Part shown: positions 20,525-31,019 of the stretch, piece by piece
Position numbering within the stretch: the first letter of the stretch is position 1
How the letters are laid out: each line of letters starts with the position of its first letter
Assembly: GCA_016125505.1 (NCBI GenBank)
Contig: WGLP01000005.1
Coordinates: 40,712 to 104,711 of the forward strand
Reading direction: 5' to 3'
From: Gammaproteobacteria bacterium
GTDB taxonomy: Bacteria; Pseudomonadota; Gammaproteobacteria; UBA6429; Thiohalophilaceae
DNA: 64,000 nt
Position numbers and translations under genes: made by a program
Notes under the pieces: model-generated
Seen by the model: only the letters and a program-made list of their open reading frames with translations
The model's database searches: none
What the model was told of the DNA's origin: nothing

Positions 20525-21010
20525 TTACTTATTCTTCAAACTGCGAAGAACCGTGAACGGGTTACCGTCACTTTGCAGCAAACCTTCCGTTGCAGCCTGG
20601 CATGCACCGGGTTCATGCTTTGGCGCAAATGGCAGGCTCAGCAAAATCTCTTCCTCAACCAGCGCCGACACATCCTGATGCGGGTCAGCCGGAACGCTGT
20701 CATACTCATCCTCTGACAGTTCGTTTTCAGGCTGGGTGTCCGCCAACATAAGACGCGAAACCAGCCTGACTGGATAGTCCATCCGTTGCAGGCAGCGTTG
20801 GCACCTTAATTGACACAAGCCATCAAGCGACAACTCAAGCATCGGATTACCATCTTTATCCTGATAACCCCGTAATACATAGCTGACCTGCCCATCGGTC
20901 GAGATCAGCATATCCGCCAGTCGCGGCATCTCAGCCACCGGAATTTCGCCGCGCAATTCTTTGCCCTTATGGGCAAAGTCCCAGCTATCGATGAAATGCC
21001 GTGCAAACAT
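20525..21010 (-). CDS. yceD: YceD family protein (DUF177)
   Basis: A 161-residue YceD-family protein. The central segment GLCQLRCQRCLQRMDYPV carries the conserved cysteines, followed by the acidic region ENELSEDEYD, as in the family. In plants a homologue is needed for 23S rRNA accumulation; in bacteria the role is not settled, but linkage to rpmF is conserved. It is the first gene of the lipid/ribosome operon and is divergent from the maf gene with a 56-bp gap. Confidence 0.93.
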   Translation of the reverse strand: MFARHFIDSWDFAHKGKELRGEIPVAEMPRLADMLISTDGQVSYVLRGYQDKDGNPMLELSLDGLCQLRCQRCLQRMDYPVRLVSRLMLADTQPENELSEDEYDSVPADPHQDVSALVEEEILLSLPFAPKHEPGACQAATEGLLQSDGNPFTVLRSLKNK

Positions 21011-21066
21011 GAGGCGCGCATGATATATATTTCAGGCACATCTGTCAAAGAAACCAAAGGAATATC

Positions 21067-21651
21067 TTGAATTCTCAACCGATTGTTCTCGCCTCTACCT
21101 CTATCTACCGCAGTGCACTGCTGGAACGCCTGAAAATTTCATTCGAAACTGCAGCTCCAGGCATAGATGAGACGCCATTTCCTGGAGAAACGCCTGTACA
21201 GACGTCTGCACGCCTTTCCAGAGAAAAAGCCCATGCAGTAGCAGAGAATTACCCCAATGCCCTGATTATCGGCTCGGATCAGGTCGCGCTTTTGGATGGC
21301 CAGCAATTAGGCAAGCCGCTTACTCATGAAAATGCCGTGCGCCAGCTTAAGGCTATGCGTGGAAAAACCATAACATTCTACACTGCCCTGACATTGTTAA
21401 ATGCCCTCAATGGGGAAACGCAAACCGAGGTTGTGGAAAATCGTGTTGCTTTCCGCAACTATAATGACCGCGAGATCGAATCCTATTTAATCAAGGAGCA
21501 GCCCTACCATTGTGCTGGAAGTGCCAAATCAGAAGGGCTGGGCATCGCATTGATCAGCCGCATGGAGGGAGATGACCCTAATGCGCTTGTCGGCCTCCCG
21601 CTCATCTCCCTGATAGCCATGCTTGAGAAACAAGGCGTCCAGATTCTGTAA
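21067..21651 (+). CDS. Maf-family nucleotide pyrophosphatase
   Basis: A 194-residue Maf-like enzyme. The N-terminal IVLASTSIYRSALLERL, the GSDQVALLDG region and the late EGLGIALISRMEGDDPN are family motifs. The sequence resembles the YceF branch (7-methyl-GTP pyrophosphatase) more than the dTTP/UTP branch, which fits the adjacent yceD. The start is TTG at 21067, preceded by AAAGGA six bases upstream; no in-frame ATG gives a full N-terminus. These enzymes hydrolyse non-canonical nucleoside triphosphates. Confidence 0.9.
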   Translation: MNSQPIVLASTSIYRSALLERLKISFETAAPGIDETPFPGETPVQTSARLSREKAHAVAENYPNALIIGSDQVALLDGQQLGKPLTHENAVRQLKAMRGKTITFYTALTLLNALNGETQTEVVENRVAFRNYNDREIESYLIKEQPYHCAGSAKSEGLGIALISRMEGDDPNALVGLPLISLIAMLEKQGVQIL

Positions 21652-21729
21652 GTCACGGAAAACCGCGTATTTACTGGCAAAAGCCCGTGTCTTAACACCC
21701 TGAATGACTATAAAAAACCATGATTTCAG

Positions 21730-21758
21730 TTGCGATACATGCCTATTTCTGTTATTAA
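21730..21758 (+). promoter_or_regulatory. Possible dksA promoter
   Basis: TTGCGA and TATTAA are separated by 17 bp and lie 46-74 bp upstream of the dksA start in the AT-rich gap after the maf gene. Each box matches four of six consensus positions, so this is a moderate candidate only. Nothing else is seen in the 152-bp gap. Confidence 0.35.
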
Positions 21759-21803
21759 AGCGCGTTTTCAAAATTTTGTTTGCATGTTTCTGGAGATATT
21801 CTG

Positions 21804-22226
21804 ATGCCGGTACAACCCACCAAGCCCATCACCCCCTACAAACTCAAAAAGGGTGAGGCTTACATGAACACCAAACAGCTGGACCACTTTCGCGCCATCC
21901 TGAACGGGATCAAGCTTGAATTGGGTGAAGATATTGATCGAACCGTGCATACAATGCAGGACGAGGCTACAGTATTTGCCGACCCCAATGACCGTGCCAG
22001 CCAGGAATCGGATATGAGCCTGGAACTCCGCAACCGCGACCGCGAACGCAAGCTGATCAAGAAGATTGATGAAATGCTGGCCAAAATTGACAGTGGCGAC
22101 TATGGCTATTGCGAAAAATGTGGCGTGGAAATTGGCCTCAGCCGCCTGGAAGCGCGGCCAACAGCAACTCTTTGCATTGACTGCAAGACGCTGGATGAAA
22201 TTCGCGAAAAACAGATCGCCAAATAA
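21804..22226 (+). CDS. dksA: RNA polymerase-binding transcription factor DksA
   Basis: A ~140-residue DksA. The coiled-coil has the acidic tip with [12 protein letters not shown], and the zinc finger is formed by [10 protein letters not shown] and LCIDCK (four Cys). DksA binds the RNA polymerase secondary channel and, with ppGpp, controls rRNA and amino acid operons. The ATG at 21804 follows TGGAGAT at good spacing; an in-frame TTG eight codons upstream is less likely. The gene ends in the strong bidirectional terminator at 22355. Confidence 0.96.
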   Translation: MPVQPTKPITPYKLKKGEAYMNTKQLDHFRAILNGIKLELGEDIDRTVHTMQDEATVFADPNDRASQESDMSLELRNRDRERKLIKKIDEMLAKIDSGDYGYCEKCGVEIGLSRLEARPTATLCIDCKTLDEIREKQIAK

Positions 22227-22354
22227 AATATCGGTTGGGGGACATCCAGTCCCTCAGTAAACGCCTGATTGCCGGTTGCCCTTCATCAGGAGGCCTGTGA
22301 CTGCCCCAAGGCTTAACCGTATCAAAGCAAGCAGAACTGCCTTGAACTGATTCC

Positions 22355-22397
22355 TGCCAACAAAAAAGCCCCGCAATGCGGGGCTTTTTTGTTGGCA
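22355..22397. terminator. Bidirectional Rho-independent terminator between dksA and pnp
   Basis: Perfect 20-base arms around a 3-base loop: the GC core gccccgc/gcggggc is flanked by six A on the left and six T on the right, and the match continues through tgccaac/gttggca. It ends dksA (+) and pnp (-) transcription, since both strands have a T tract after the core. The rest of the 185-bp gap between dksA and pnp holds no recognisable gene. Confidence 0.92.
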
Positions 22398-22411
22398 GTC
22401 TCGAAGAAGCC

Positions 22412-24523
22412 TTACTCGGCATCGGCAGGAGACGCCTCAGATTCTACGGCAATTGCCTTCATGCTCAGGCGCAACCTGCCTTTTTCATCGGCTTCCAGCA
22501 CCTTGACACGAACTACCTGGCCTTCCTTCAAGTGTTCAGCAACGCTATTAATGCGCTCATTGGAAATCTGGGAAATATGCAGCAGCCCATCCTTGCCCGG
22601 CAATACATTAACGATCGCGCCAAAATCCAGCAACTTGACGACAGGGCCTTCGTAAATTTTGCCTACTTCAACTTCTGCGACAATATCCTCGATACGCTTC
22701 TTGGCCAACTCGCCGCCCTCGCCGCTGACGCTGGCAATGGTGACGTTGCCTTCGTCATCAATATCAATAGTAGTACCGGTTTCTTCGGTCAAGGCGCGAA
22801 TCACCGCCCCGCCCTTGCCGATCACGTCGCGAATTTTTTCCGGATTGATTTTCAGCTTGATCATGCGTGGCGCATGCATCGATACGTCCGGACGAACCTG
22901 CGGCATGGACTCCTTCATGATCCCAAGGATATGCATGCGTCCTTCGCGTGCCTGCTTTAATGCAGCATGCATGATTTCCCGGGTAATACCGTTGATCTTG
23001 ATATCCATTTGCAAGGCGGTGATACCCGTTTCGGAACCGGCCACCTTGAAATCCATATCGCCCAGATGATCTTCATCGCCAAGTATGTCGGTCAGCACCG
23101 CAAAACGGTTACTTTCCTTGATCAGGCCCATGGCGATACCCGCAACGTGGGTCTTCACCGGGACACCGGCATCCATCAGAGACAAACAACCGCCGCATAC
23201 CGAGGCCATCGAGCTTGAGCCATTGGACTCGGTAATTTCGGACACCACGCGGATGGAGTAACCAAACTCTTCTTCACTCGGCAGTGCGGCTACCAATGCA
23301 CGCTTGGCCAGGCGGCCATGGCCGATTTCACGGCGCTTTGGTGTGCCGACGCGACCAGTTTCACCGGTGGAGTACGGTGGGAAGTTATAGTGCAGCATAA
23401 AGCGGTCATGGTACTCGCCTTGCAGTGCATCGATGATTTGCGCGTCGCGGGCCGTACCCAGTGTTGCCACTACCAAGGCCTGGGTTTCACCGCGCGTGAA
23501 CAATACCGAGCCGTGGGTACGCGGCAACACGCCGGTACGGATGGTAATCGGGCGCACTGTACGCGTGTCGCGGCCATCAATGCGCGGTTCGCCATTCAGA
23601 ATCTGGCCGCGTACGATCTTCGCCTCCAGCTCGCTGAACAGATCGTTAACGTGGTTCTTCTGCAGCGCCTCATCGGAGGCCAGTAATGTTTCAACGACTC
23701 GGTTACGGATTGCGTCGACTTGCGCAGTGCGGGCCTGTTTCTCACGTACCGAGTACGCCTGCTGCAGGTCAGCCTCTGCCAATTCTGCAATTTTGGCAAC
23801 CAATGCCTGGTCCTTGGCGGGTGGCGTCCACTCCCAATCGGGCATGCCCACGGCATCTGCCATATCATTGATGGCATTGATAACCGCCTGCATTTGCTCA
23901 TGGCCGAACATCACTGCGCCCAACATCACCTCTTCAGGCAACTCCTGTGCTTCCGATTCCACCATCAGTACGGCACGTGCCGTGCCGGCGACCACCAAAT
24001 CCATTTTCGACTCTTTGATTTCATCGGCAGTCGGGTTCAGCAGGTACTCGCCATTCAGGTAGCCTACGCGTGCAGCACCAATCGGGCCATCGAAAGGAAT
24101 GCCGGACAGCGCCAGCGCCGCCGAGGCGCCTATCATCGCCGGGATATCGGAGTCAATCTGGCTATCGGAAGACATCACGGTCGCAACGATCTGCACTTCG
24201 TTGTAAAACCCTTCAGGAAACAGAGGGCGTAACGGGCGGTCGATCAGGCGCGAAGTCAGGATTTCCTTTTCGCTGGGGCGCCCTTCGCGGCGGAAAAATC
24301 CGCCAGGAATCTTGCCCGCGGCATAAGTGCGTTCCTGATAATCAACGGTCAGCGGGAAGAAGTCCTGATCCGGCTTGGCATCCTTGCGCCCCACCACTGT
24401 GACCAGAACCACGGTATCGTCCAGACTGACCATTACCGCACCGCTTGCCTGACGAGCAATCTCACCGGTTTCCAGAGTAAGTTGATGTTTGCCGTAAGCG
24501 ATAGTTTTTTTATAGTGACTCAA
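22412..24523 (-). CDS. pnp: Polyribonucleotide nucleotidyltransferase (PNPase)
   Basis: A 703-residue 3'-5' phosphorolytic exoribonuclease and degradosome partner. In order it has two RNase PH domains (about 10-225 and 310-540; [15 protein letters not shown] in the second), a KH domain ([16 protein letters not shown], about 560-620) and an S1 domain to the C-terminus ([16 protein letters not shown]). The start is a TTG at 24523 ([10 protein letters not shown]) with GAGGGG upstream; no ATG fits. It follows rpsO and its terminator hairpin, the classical rpsO-pnp order. Confidence 0.97.
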   Translation of the reverse strand: MSHYKKTIAYGKHQLTLETGEIARQASGAVMVSLDDTVVLVTVVGRKDAKPDQDFFPLTVDYQERTYAAGKIPGGFFRREGRPSEKEILTSRLIDRPLRPLFPEGFYNEVQIVATVMSSDSQIDSDIPAMIGASAALALSGIPFDGPIGAARVGYLNGEYLLNPTADEIKESKMDLVVAGTARAVLMVESEAQELPEEVMLGAVMFGHEQMQAVINAINDMADAVGMPDWEWTPPAKDQALVAKIAELAEADLQQAYSVREKQARTAQVDAIRNRVVETLLASDEALQKNHVNDLFSELEAKIVRGQILNGEPRIDGRDTRTVRPITIRTGVLPRTHGSVLFTRGETQALVVATLGTARDAQIIDALQGEYHDRFMLHYNFPPYSTGETGRVGTPKRREIGHGRLAKRALVAALPSEEEFGYSIRVVSEITESNGSSSMASVCGGCLSLMDAGVPVKTHVAGIAMGLIKESNRFAVLTDILGDEDHLGDMDFKVAGSETGITALQMDIKINGITREIMHAALKQAREGRMHILGIMKESMPQVRPDVSMHAPRMIKLKINPEKIRDVIGKGGAVIRALTEETGTTIDIDDEGNVTIASVSGEGGELAKKRIEDIVAEVEVGKIYEGPVVKLLDFGAIVNVLPGKDGLLHISQISNERINSVAEHLKEGQVVRVKVLEADEKGRLRLSMKAIAVESEASPADAE

Positions 24524-24590
24524 GGTTTGCCCCTCTGTTGTGCATGACGGCGCACGGCGCGCCAGATTTGAATTGTCGTGTTCCAAAAGT

Positions 24591-24618
24591 AACGCGGGCC
24601 GCATTAGCGACCCGCGTT
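24591..24618 (-). terminator. rpsO-pnp intergenic hairpin
   Basis: Arms aacgcggg and cccgcgtt pair perfectly around a 12-base loop, starting 11 bp after the rpsO stop on the minus strand and followed by ACTTTTGG. It corresponds in position to the rpsO terminator/attenuator of enterobacteria and may also be a processing site of the rpsO-pnp transcript. The weak T tract suggests partial readthrough into pnp. Confidence 0.6.
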
Positions 24619-24628
24619 CAAGGCATTG

Positions 24629-24898
24629 TTACTTGCGCAGTTCCAGACGCTGAATCAGCGCACGGTAGCTGTCTTCGTTCTTGCCTTTCAGGTAATCCAG
24701 CAATTTACGGCGACGGCTCACCAAGCGCAGCAAGCCACGACGGGAGTGATGGTCCTTGTTATGCTCCTTGAAGTGCTCGGTCAGATGATTGATGCGTGCA
24801 GTCATCAATGCGACCTGCACTTCTGGCGAACCTGTGTCGCCCTTGGCGCGCTGGTAATCGGTAACAATTTGCGCTTTATGCGCAGTCGTAATAGACAT
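24629..24898 (-). CDS. rpsO: 30S ribosomal protein S15
   Basis: An 89-residue protein, exactly the usual S15 length, with [34 protein letters not shown] and the C-terminal [18 protein letters not shown]15 binds 16S rRNA helices 20-22 early in 30S assembly. It lies 62 bp after truB and ahead of pnp, as in most proteobacteria. Confidence 0.98.
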   Translation of the reverse strand: MSITTAHKAQIVTDYQRAKGDTGSPEVQVALMTARINHLTEHFKEHNKDHHSRRGLLRLVSRRRKLLDYLKGKNEDSYRALIQRLELRK

Positions 24899-24960
24899 CT
24901 CTTCAACTCTCCACTAAAAAAGTGCTGCATTTTACCCTTCAATACCGCTGTTGCTCAAGC

Positions 24961-25878
24961 CTATTCGGCGCTGGATGCTGCATTTTTCGCCACATTAGAC
25001 AATAAACGTTCAGCCGCCAGCAATTTCCCGTCCAGAAGCCCTACTCCAATGAAGCTGTTTCCCCCATAAATACGTACCCTGCCGCCCGGCTGGAGGTGCT
25101 CAAGAACCAGGCGCTGCCCTTGTGCAATACGAGTCACCTGCACTGCATCCAGTTCCAGTATCGGCAAGTCCTGCAACATGCAATCCAGCGGCAGTAAGCA
25201 GGATTCGCGCTCCGCTAGGCTCATTGCTTCCAGCCTGTCCCAGCTACAGGCATCATCCAGGCTGAATGGCCCGATAGCCAGGCGGCGCAATGCCAGCAAA
25301 TGTGCACCGCACCCCAAAGCATGGCCAATATCCTCAGCCAGCGTGCGGATATATGTGCCTTTGCTGCAACGTACGGTTATTTCCAGTTCAGTTCCTGCAA
25401 ATCGCTCCAGCAACAGTTCATAAATGGTTATGGTGCGCACTGCCCGTTCTACGGTTTCACCCTTGCGGATATATTCATACAGCGGCTTACCTTGATGTTT
25501 GATGGCACTATGCATCGGCGGCAACTGGCTGATTTCACCGACGAATTTAGCCAACACCTCGTTGATCTGGGGCTCATCCACAGCAACCTGGCACTGGGTG
25601 AGGATTTCGCCCTCCGCATCCGCCGTGCTTGTAGTCTGCCCCAGCCTTATCAAGGCACGATAGGTTTTGTTGGAATCCAGCAGCGCACCGGAAAATTTGG
25701 TGGCTTCACCAAAGCAGATAGGCAGCAAGCCCGTCGCCAGCGGGTCGAGCGTACCGGTATGCCCTGCCTTCGCGGCCTGGAAAAGACGCCGCACCTTTTG
25801 CAGTGCCGTGTTGGAACTAAGCCCCAGCGGTTTATCGAACAGCAACACCCCATCCAGCGGGTAGGAAATACGGGCCAT
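24961..25878 (-). CDS. truB: tRNA pseudouridine(55) synthase
   Basis: A 305-residue TruB that makes pseudouridine 55 in the T-loop of tRNAs. The N-terminal GVLLFDKPLGLSSN, the catalytic region AGHTGTLDPLATGLLPIC (with Asp) and CSKGTYIRTLAEDIG are hallmarks. The C-terminal PUA-like part is present. It follows rbfA by 10 bp. Confidence 0.97.
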   Translation of the reverse strand: MARISYPLDGVLLFDKPLGLSSNTALQKVRRLFQAAKAGHTGTLDPLATGLLPICFGEATKFSGALLDSNKTYRALIRLGQTTSTADAEGEILTQCQVAVDEPQINEVLAKFVGEISQLPPMHSAIKHQGKPLYEYIRKGETVERAVRTITIYELLLERFAGTELEITVRCSKGTYIRTLAEDIGHALGCGAHLLALRRLAIGPFSLDDACSWDRLEAMSLAERESCLLPLDCMLQDLPILELDAVQVTRIAQGQRLVLEHLQPGGRVRIYGGNSFIGVGLLDGKLLAAERLLSNVAKNAASSAE

Positions 25879-25888
25879 GGCTAGCGCC

Positions 25889-26254
25889 TCAGTTCTTGTC
25901 CGGATTGTGGTCGCTGGCTACTGCCTGATCAATAAGCTGCGACAATCGCGCCCCCCTCTCCACCGATGCGTCGTAGAGGAAGTGCAGCTGCGGAATAATG
26001 CGCAGCTTCATGGCATGTGCCAACTGGCTCCGCAAAAAACCGCTGGCGCGCTCCAGTCCTTGCTGCACCTTGCCATCCGTTCCTTCCAGCGTAGTGTAGT
26101 AAATCCTGGCATGGGAATAGTCCGCCGTCACCTCAACAGCCGTCAAGGTGACCATGCGTACGCGCGGGTCCTTGACTTCCAGACGTATTAATTCTGCCAA
26201 CTCGCGCAATATCTGCTCGGCCACGCGGTCGGTTCTGGCAAAATCCTTAGGCAT
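25889..26254 (-). CDS. rbfA: 30S ribosome-binding factor A
   Basis: A 121-residue KH-like protein required for late 30S maturation. TDRVAEQILRELAELI at the N-terminus, DPRVRMVTLTAVEVTADYS and PQLHFLYDASVERGARL near the end are typical. It starts directly after the infB stop with no gap, so translation is coupled. Confidence 0.96.
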   Translation of the reverse strand: MPKDFARTDRVAEQILRELAELIRLEVKDPRVRMVTLTAVEVTADYSHARIYYTTLEGTDGKVQQGLERASGFLRSQLAHAMKLRIIPQLHFLYDASVERGARLSQLIDQAVASDHNPDKN

Positions 26255-28831
26255 TTAAAGTGCGCGCGCTATTTCAACAATTTCGAACACTTCCAGCTGG
26301 TCGCCGACTTCGAGATCGTTATAACCCCGTAATGAAAGGCCGCATTCAAAGTTCGATTTGACTTCCTTGACGTCATCCTTGAAGCGCTTCAGGGAATCAA
26401 GTTCACCCGTGTGAATAACCACGTTGTTGCGCAGCACGCGTACCTGCGAAGTGCGCCGGATCAGGCCTTCGGTCACATAACAGCCCGCCACGGTACCAAT
26501 CTTGGAAATGTGGAACACCTGGCGGATTTCCACCATGCCGATAACGCTTTCCTTCATCTCCGGTGCCAGCATGCCGGACATCGCAGCCTTTATTTCGTCC
26601 ACCATTGCGTAAATGATGTTGTAGTACCGCACATCTACACCGGCGCTTTCCGCCAGTTTTCGCGCAGTGGCATCAGCACGCGTATTGAATCCGATCACGA
26701 TGGCCTTGGATGCCAGCGCCAGGTTGATGTCGGATTCCGAAATCGCTCCTACCCCGCTGTGAATCAGGTTTACCTTCACCTCGTCGGTGGACAATTTCTG
26801 CAGGGCATGCGAAATCGCTTCGATGGAGCCTTGCACGTCGGCTTTTACAATCAGCGCCAAAGTCCGCACTTCCCCTTCGGCCATATGTTCCAGCATGTTC
26901 TCCAGCTTGATTGATTGCTGCTTGGCCAGCTTCACGTCGCGGAATTTTCCCTGGCGGAACAGCGCGATTTCACGTGCTTTCTTCTCGTCCGCCAACACCA
27001 GCATGTCTTCGCCGGCTACCGGCACTTCCGACAACCCCTGAATCTCAACCGGAATCGACGGTCCTGCTTCATTAGTAGACTTTCCGTTCTCGTCCAGCAT
27101 GGCTCGCACACGGCCGAATACGGCGCCCACCAGCACGGTATCGCCGCGCTTCAGGGTGCCAGATTGCACCAGTACGGTTGCCACCGGCCCCTTGCCCTTG
27201 TCCAGACGGGCCTCAATCACGATGCCCTTGGCATTGCTGAGTTTGGGTGCTTTCAGTTCCAGCACTTCGGCCTGCAACAGCACGCCTTCCAGCAAAGCGT
27301 CGATACCTTGACCACTCTTGGCCGACACTTCGACAAACATGGTATCGCCACCCCAGTCTTCCGGCACAACTTCTTCCGAAACCAGTTCCTGCTTGACACG
27401 TTCGGCATTCGCTTCCGGCTTGTCGATCTTGGTCAGCGCTACCACTATCGGCACATTGGCTGCCTTGGCATGATGGATTGCTTCGCGCGTCTGCGGCATC
27501 ACACCGTCATCCGCTGCCACGACCAGAATCACGATATCGGTAAGTTTGGCACCACGGGCACGCATCGCAGTAAACGCCTCATGGCCCGGAGTGTCGAGGA
27601 AAGTAATCATGCCGCGCGGCGTATCTACGTGATAGGCGCCGATGTGCTGGGTAATGCCGCCCGCTTCACCACTGGCCACACGGGTCCGGCGAATATAGTC
27701 GAGCAAGGAAGTCTTACCATGGTCGACGTGGCCCATTACGGTCACCACCGGCGCACGCGGCTCAAGCGGTACATCCTTGTGCTCCATTTCGGAAGTCAGG
27801 TAGGCATCAGGATCATCTGCTTCCGCGGCCTTGGCAACATGCCCCATTTCCTCCACCAGAATCATTGCGGTTTCCTGGTCCAGCACTTGGTTGATGGTCA
27901 CCATCGAACCCATCTTCATCAACACCTTGATAATCTCGGCGGCCTTGATGGACATCTTCTGCGCCAGTTCTGCAACAGTAATTGTTTCCGGAACCATTAC
28001 TTCGCGTACGATCGGCTCAGTCGGCAACGAAAAGGCGTGCTGACCCGCCGCCTCATGCTTGCCGGATTTTTCGGCATGGCGCGGCACGCGGGCACGCCCG
28101 CCGCCGCCCCACCCGCTCAAGCGGGTATCGGGAACCGGGGTACGCTTCTTGTGGCCGGTATCGCTCCAGGGACTGTTTTTGTCAGATGTCTTCGCGCCCT
28201 TCTTGACGCTGGGCTTGCCGACCTTGTCCCCAGGTGCAGGCCGGTGCAAGGTGCCTTCGGCAAGAGCCGGTTGTGGATTCTCGGTAGCCACAGGTGCAGC
28301 TTCAGCCGGCTTTGTTTCAGGCTGTGGTGCCGCCGTCGTCGGCTCTTCAGGCTCAGCCGGCACGGCCTTGCGCTTGCTGCGTTCTTTTTTCGCCTGCAAT
28401 TCGGCAGCCTGACGCGCAGCGAGTTCGGCCTGCAGGCGTTTTTCTTCCTCGCGCAGTGCCAATTCCTGCTCATCAACCACCTTCACCGATGCCGCCGGGG
28501 ACACTTCAGCCGCTGCTACCGGCTGTTCAGCTTTGGGTATTACCGGAGCGACTACGCGCTTCTTGCGAACTTCGACCTGAATGGTGCGAGCTTTTCCGAA
28601 ACTGTCAGCCTTCTTGATCTCGGTGGTCTCACGCCGTGTCAACGTGATCTTTCCTTTTGCCGCACCGCCATGGGCACTGCGCAGGTGTTCCAGCAATTGT
28701 GCCTTGTCCTGTTCCGATACGGGGTCTGATTCCTTCCGCTTGGCGACCCCGGCCGCCTGCAGTTGTTCCAGCAACAGCTCGACCGGCAGACCCAGCTCAC
28801 CAGCAAACTGCGCTACGTTCATTTTTCCCAT
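26255..28831 (-). CDS. infB: Translation initiation factor IF-2
   Basis: A ~858-residue GTPase that places fMet-tRNA on the 30S subunit. It has an N-terminal IF2-N domain ([20 protein letters not shown]), an Ala/Glu/Lys/Pro-rich linker from about 90 to 250, a second IF2-N module ([19 protein letters not shown]), the G domain ([30 protein letters not shown]) and the C-terminal C1/C2 domains. The ATG at 28831 follows AAGGGG; a GTG one codon earlier and an ATG three codons later are alternatives. Confidence 0.97.
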   Translation of the reverse strand: MGKMNVAQFAGELGLPVELLLEQLQAAGVAKRKESDPVSEQDKAQLLEHLRSAHGGAAKGKITLTRRETTEIKKADSFGKARTIQVEVRKKRVVAPVIPKAEQPVAAAEVSPAASVKVVDEQELALREEEKRLQAELAARQAAELQAKKERSKRKAVPAEPEEPTTAAPQPETKPAEAAPVATENPQPALAEGTLHRPAPGDKVGKPSVKKGAKTSDKNSPWSDTGHKKRTPVPDTRLSGWGGGGRARVPRHAEKSGKHEAAGQHAFSLPTEPIVREVMVPETITVAELAQKMSIKAAEIIKVLMKMGSMVTINQVLDQETAMILVEEMGHVAKAAEADDPDAYLTSEMEHKDVPLEPRAPVVTVMGHVDHGKTSLLDYIRRTRVASGEAGGITQHIGAYHVDTPRGMITFLDTPGHEAFTAMRARGAKLTDIVILVVAADDGVMPQTREAIHHAKAANVPIVVALTKIDKPEANAERVKQELVSEEVVPEDWGGDTMFVEVSAKSGQGIDALLEGVLLQAEVLELKAPKLSNAKGIVIEARLDKGKGPVATVLVQSGTLKRGDTVLVGAVFGRVRAMLDENGKSTNEAGPSIPVEIQGLSEVPVAGEDMLVLADEKKAREIALFRQGKFRDVKLAKQQSIKLENMLEHMAEGEVRTLALIVKADVQGSIEAISHALQKLSTDEVKVNLIHSGVGAISESDINLALASKAIVIGFNTRADATARKLAESAGVDVRYYNIIYAMVDEIKAAMSGMLAPEMKESVIGMVEIRQVFHISKIGTVAGCYVTEGLIRRTSQVRVLRNNVVIHTGELDSLKRFKDDVKEVKSNFECGLSLRGYNDLEVGDQLEVFEIVEIARAL

Positions 28832-28874
28832 CACTACCCCTTAACCTCAGCACTCCAAAACGAAAACCAGCCGC

Positions 28875-30347
28875 TTATTCAAACCATGGCGCACGTGCCG
28901 TCATAATCAACTGGTTGGCACGATCGTTATCCATGCCGGTCAACTCAACCAGTTCTTCCGCATCCAGATCGGCAAGCTGATCCTGGGTGCCGACCCCCTT
29001 GCCAGCCAGGGTGCGGGCTGTCTCTTCATCCATACCTTCAATCTTGAGCAAATCTTCAATATTGTGCTCAACCTGCTCTTCAGTAGCGATAGCCTGTGTC
29101 AACAAGTTGTTGCGTGCGCGGCTACGCAGCTCGTTCACTGTTGCCTCGTCAAATGCCTCAATCTCCAGCATTTCCTCCAGCGGCACATAAGCAACTTCTT
29201 CCAGGGTGTTGAAGCCTTCCTGTACGAGGATGTCGGCCACCTCCTCGTCCACATCGAGCTTTTCCATGAATTCGTTGCGAATCTTGGCAAACTCCTGCTC
29301 GTTCTTCTGGCTGGACTCCTCCACCGTCATAATGTTCAGTTCCCAGCCGGTCATTTCGCTGGCCAGACGCACGTTCTGGCCGTTACGCCCGATCGCCTGC
29401 GCCAGATTTTCTTCCTCGACCACCACATCCATGCTGTGCTTGTCTTCGTCTACCACGATGCTGCTTACATCCGCCGGAGCCAGTGCGTTAATCACACTGG
29501 TGGCCGGATCTTCCGACCACAGCACGATATCGATACGCTCACCCGCCAGTTCGTTGGTTACGGCCTGCACGCGCGAGCCACGCATTCCGACGCAAGTGCC
29601 AATCGGATCAAGACGGGCGTCATGCGAGCGCACCGCAATTTTTGCACGCGAACCCGGGTCACGGGCAGCGCTGACGATTTCCAGCAATTTCTCTTCTATT
29701 TCGGGCACTTCCAGCTCGAACAGCTTGACCAGGAATTCCGAAGTAATCCGGGACAGGACGATTTGCGGACCGCGCAGGGAGCGATCCACGCGCAGCAGGC
29801 AGGCACGGATACGATCGCCTACGCGCAGATTTTCTTTGGGGATCATCTGATCCCGTGGCAACAGCGCTTCAATCTTGCCGAATTCAACAATCGCATTGCC
29901 ACGCTCGATACGCTTCACCGTCCCTGAAACAAGATGTTCCTTGCGCTCCATGAAGTCGCTCAGGATCTGTTCGCGTTCGGCATCACGGATCTTCTGGAAA
30001 ATCACCTGCTTTGCGGCCTGGGCACCAATCCGGCCGAAGTCGATATTCTCCAGCGGCTCCTCGATAAATTCTTCCAGCTGTATGCTGGGATCACGCTTTT
30101 GCGCTTCGGACAGCTTGATGTGCAAATCCGGCGTCTCAAAAGTCTCGTCATCCATCACCTGCCAGCACCGGAAAGACTGGTAGTCGCCAGTATTCCGGTC
30201 AATGCTGACACGTACGTCGGCCTCTTCGGAAAATCGTTTCTTGGTAGCCGAAGCCAGGGCGGATTCCAGCGCGCCAAACACAATTTCCTTGTCCACGCTC
30301 TTTTCACGGGCCAAGGCATCCACCAGCAACAGAACTTCACGACTCAT
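28875..30347 (-). CDS. nusA: Transcription termination/antitermination factor NusA
   Basis: A 490-residue NusA. It has the N-terminal RNA-polymerase-binding domain (1-125), an S1 domain (about 135-200, [19 protein letters not shown]), two KH domains (about 205-345; [14 protein letters not shown] and [15 protein letters not shown]) and two C-terminal acidic AR repeats with helix-hairpin-helix motifs ([30 protein letters not shown]). The ATG at 30347 follows GGAG and is preferred over an upstream TTG. It is the second gene of the rimP operon. Confidence 0.97.
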   Translation of the reverse strand: MSREVLLLVDALAREKSVDKEIVFGALESALASATKKRFSEEADVRVSIDRNTGDYQSFRCWQVMDDETFETPDLHIKLSEAQKRDPSIQLEEFIEEPLENIDFGRIGAQAAKQVIFQKIRDAEREQILSDFMERKEHLVSGTVKRIERGNAIVEFGKIEALLPRDQMIPKENLRVGDRIRACLLRVDRSLRGPQIVLSRITSEFLVKLFELEVPEIEEKLLEIVSAARDPGSRAKIAVRSHDARLDPIGTCVGMRGSRVQAVTNELAGERIDIVLWSEDPATSVINALAPADVSSIVVDEDKHSMDVVVEEENLAQAIGRNGQNVRLASEMTGWELNIMTVEESSQKNEQEFAKIRNEFMEKLDVDEEVADILVQEGFNTLEEVAYVPLEEMLEIEAFDEATVNELRSRARNNLLTQAIATEEQVEHNIEDLLKIEGMDEETARTLAGKGVGTQDQLADLDAEELVELTGMDNDRANQLIMTARAPWFE

Positions 30348-30398
30348 TACCGTCTCCAACTAAGCAAGCTTTCGCCACATGCGAAGGCTCTAAACCAA

Positions 30399-30824
30399 TC
30401 AAAATGTCGGCACCAGACGCGCCTTGTCCACGTTGGACAACTCAAACGCGACCTGCTTGCCATCCACATCCAGTTGCAACACCCCGTCCTGCAGCTCACC
30501 CAGGATGCCGACAAAACTCTTGCGCCCATCCAGCGGCATGCGCAACTTGATACTCGCTTTCTCACCGCGAAAACGTACGAAATCGGCTTCTTTCTTGAGC
30601 ACTCTGTCCAGCCCAGGAGAAGAGACTTCCAAGCGCTCGTACGCAACGCCCTCAACCGTAAACAGACGCGTCAACTGATTACTGACCAGTTCGCAGTCTT
30701 CCAGCGTAATTCCCTCGGGCTTATCGAGAAACACGCGAACCCCCCCCCGGCCCGACACTTCAAGGTCGACCAGTTCATATCCCAAACCTGTTAGCGTTGT
30801 TTCTACCAGCCGCGAAACATCCAT
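30399..30824 (-). CDS. rimP: Ribosome maturation factor RimP
   Basis: A ~141-residue protein for 30S assembly. [37 protein letters not shown] and [19 protein letters not shown] are family motifs. The ATG at 30824 (MDVSRLVE) gives the usual betaproteobacterial N-terminus; upstream in-frame Met codons exist. The coding strand contains nine consecutive G (30740-30748) in the codons for Arg-Gly-Gly-Val; the frame is intact. It heads the rimP-nusA-infB-rbfA-truB operon. Confidence 0.94.
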   Translation of the reverse strand: MDVSRLVETTLTGLGYELVDLEVSGRGGVRVFLDKPEGITLEDCELVSNQLTRLFTVEGVAYERLEVSSPGLDRVLKKEADFVRFRGEKASIKLRMPLDGRKSFVGILGELQDGVLQLDVDGKQVAFELSNVDKARLVPTF

Positions 30825-30878
30825 AAACCACATCCACAAATAAAAAACGGGCTCGAGGCCCATCAGAAAACGCGGCGA

Positions 30879-30887
30879 ATTATAGCA
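30879..30887 (-). promoter_or_regulatory. Extended -10 promoter of the rimP-nusA-infB operon
   Basis: On the minus strand TGCTATAAT forms a perfect extended -10 element 55 bp upstream of the rimP start. No convincing TTGACA lies 16-18 bp further upstream, which is common for extended -10 promoters. The remaining DNA up to htpG (about 130 bp) holds only a weak 6-bp inverted repeat, attccc/gggaat, and no gene. Confidence 0.65.
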
Positions 30888-31019
30888 AGAAATTCCCCTT
30901 AATGGGAATAAGCTATGGATTTAATTCCAAGAAAAATACACCTTTGGCCCAGTATCTGCGAGGTAATGATCCGGCAACGGACACGCGCCCATTGCCGAAC
31001 CGAGCCTTGAAAACGGCGA

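Noticed and set aside
26915..28729. A 604-codon open frame on the plus strand opposite infB
   Set aside because: It is antisense to a certain gene, has His/Arg/Gln-rich low-complexity composition and no ribosome site; it is an effect of codon bias.
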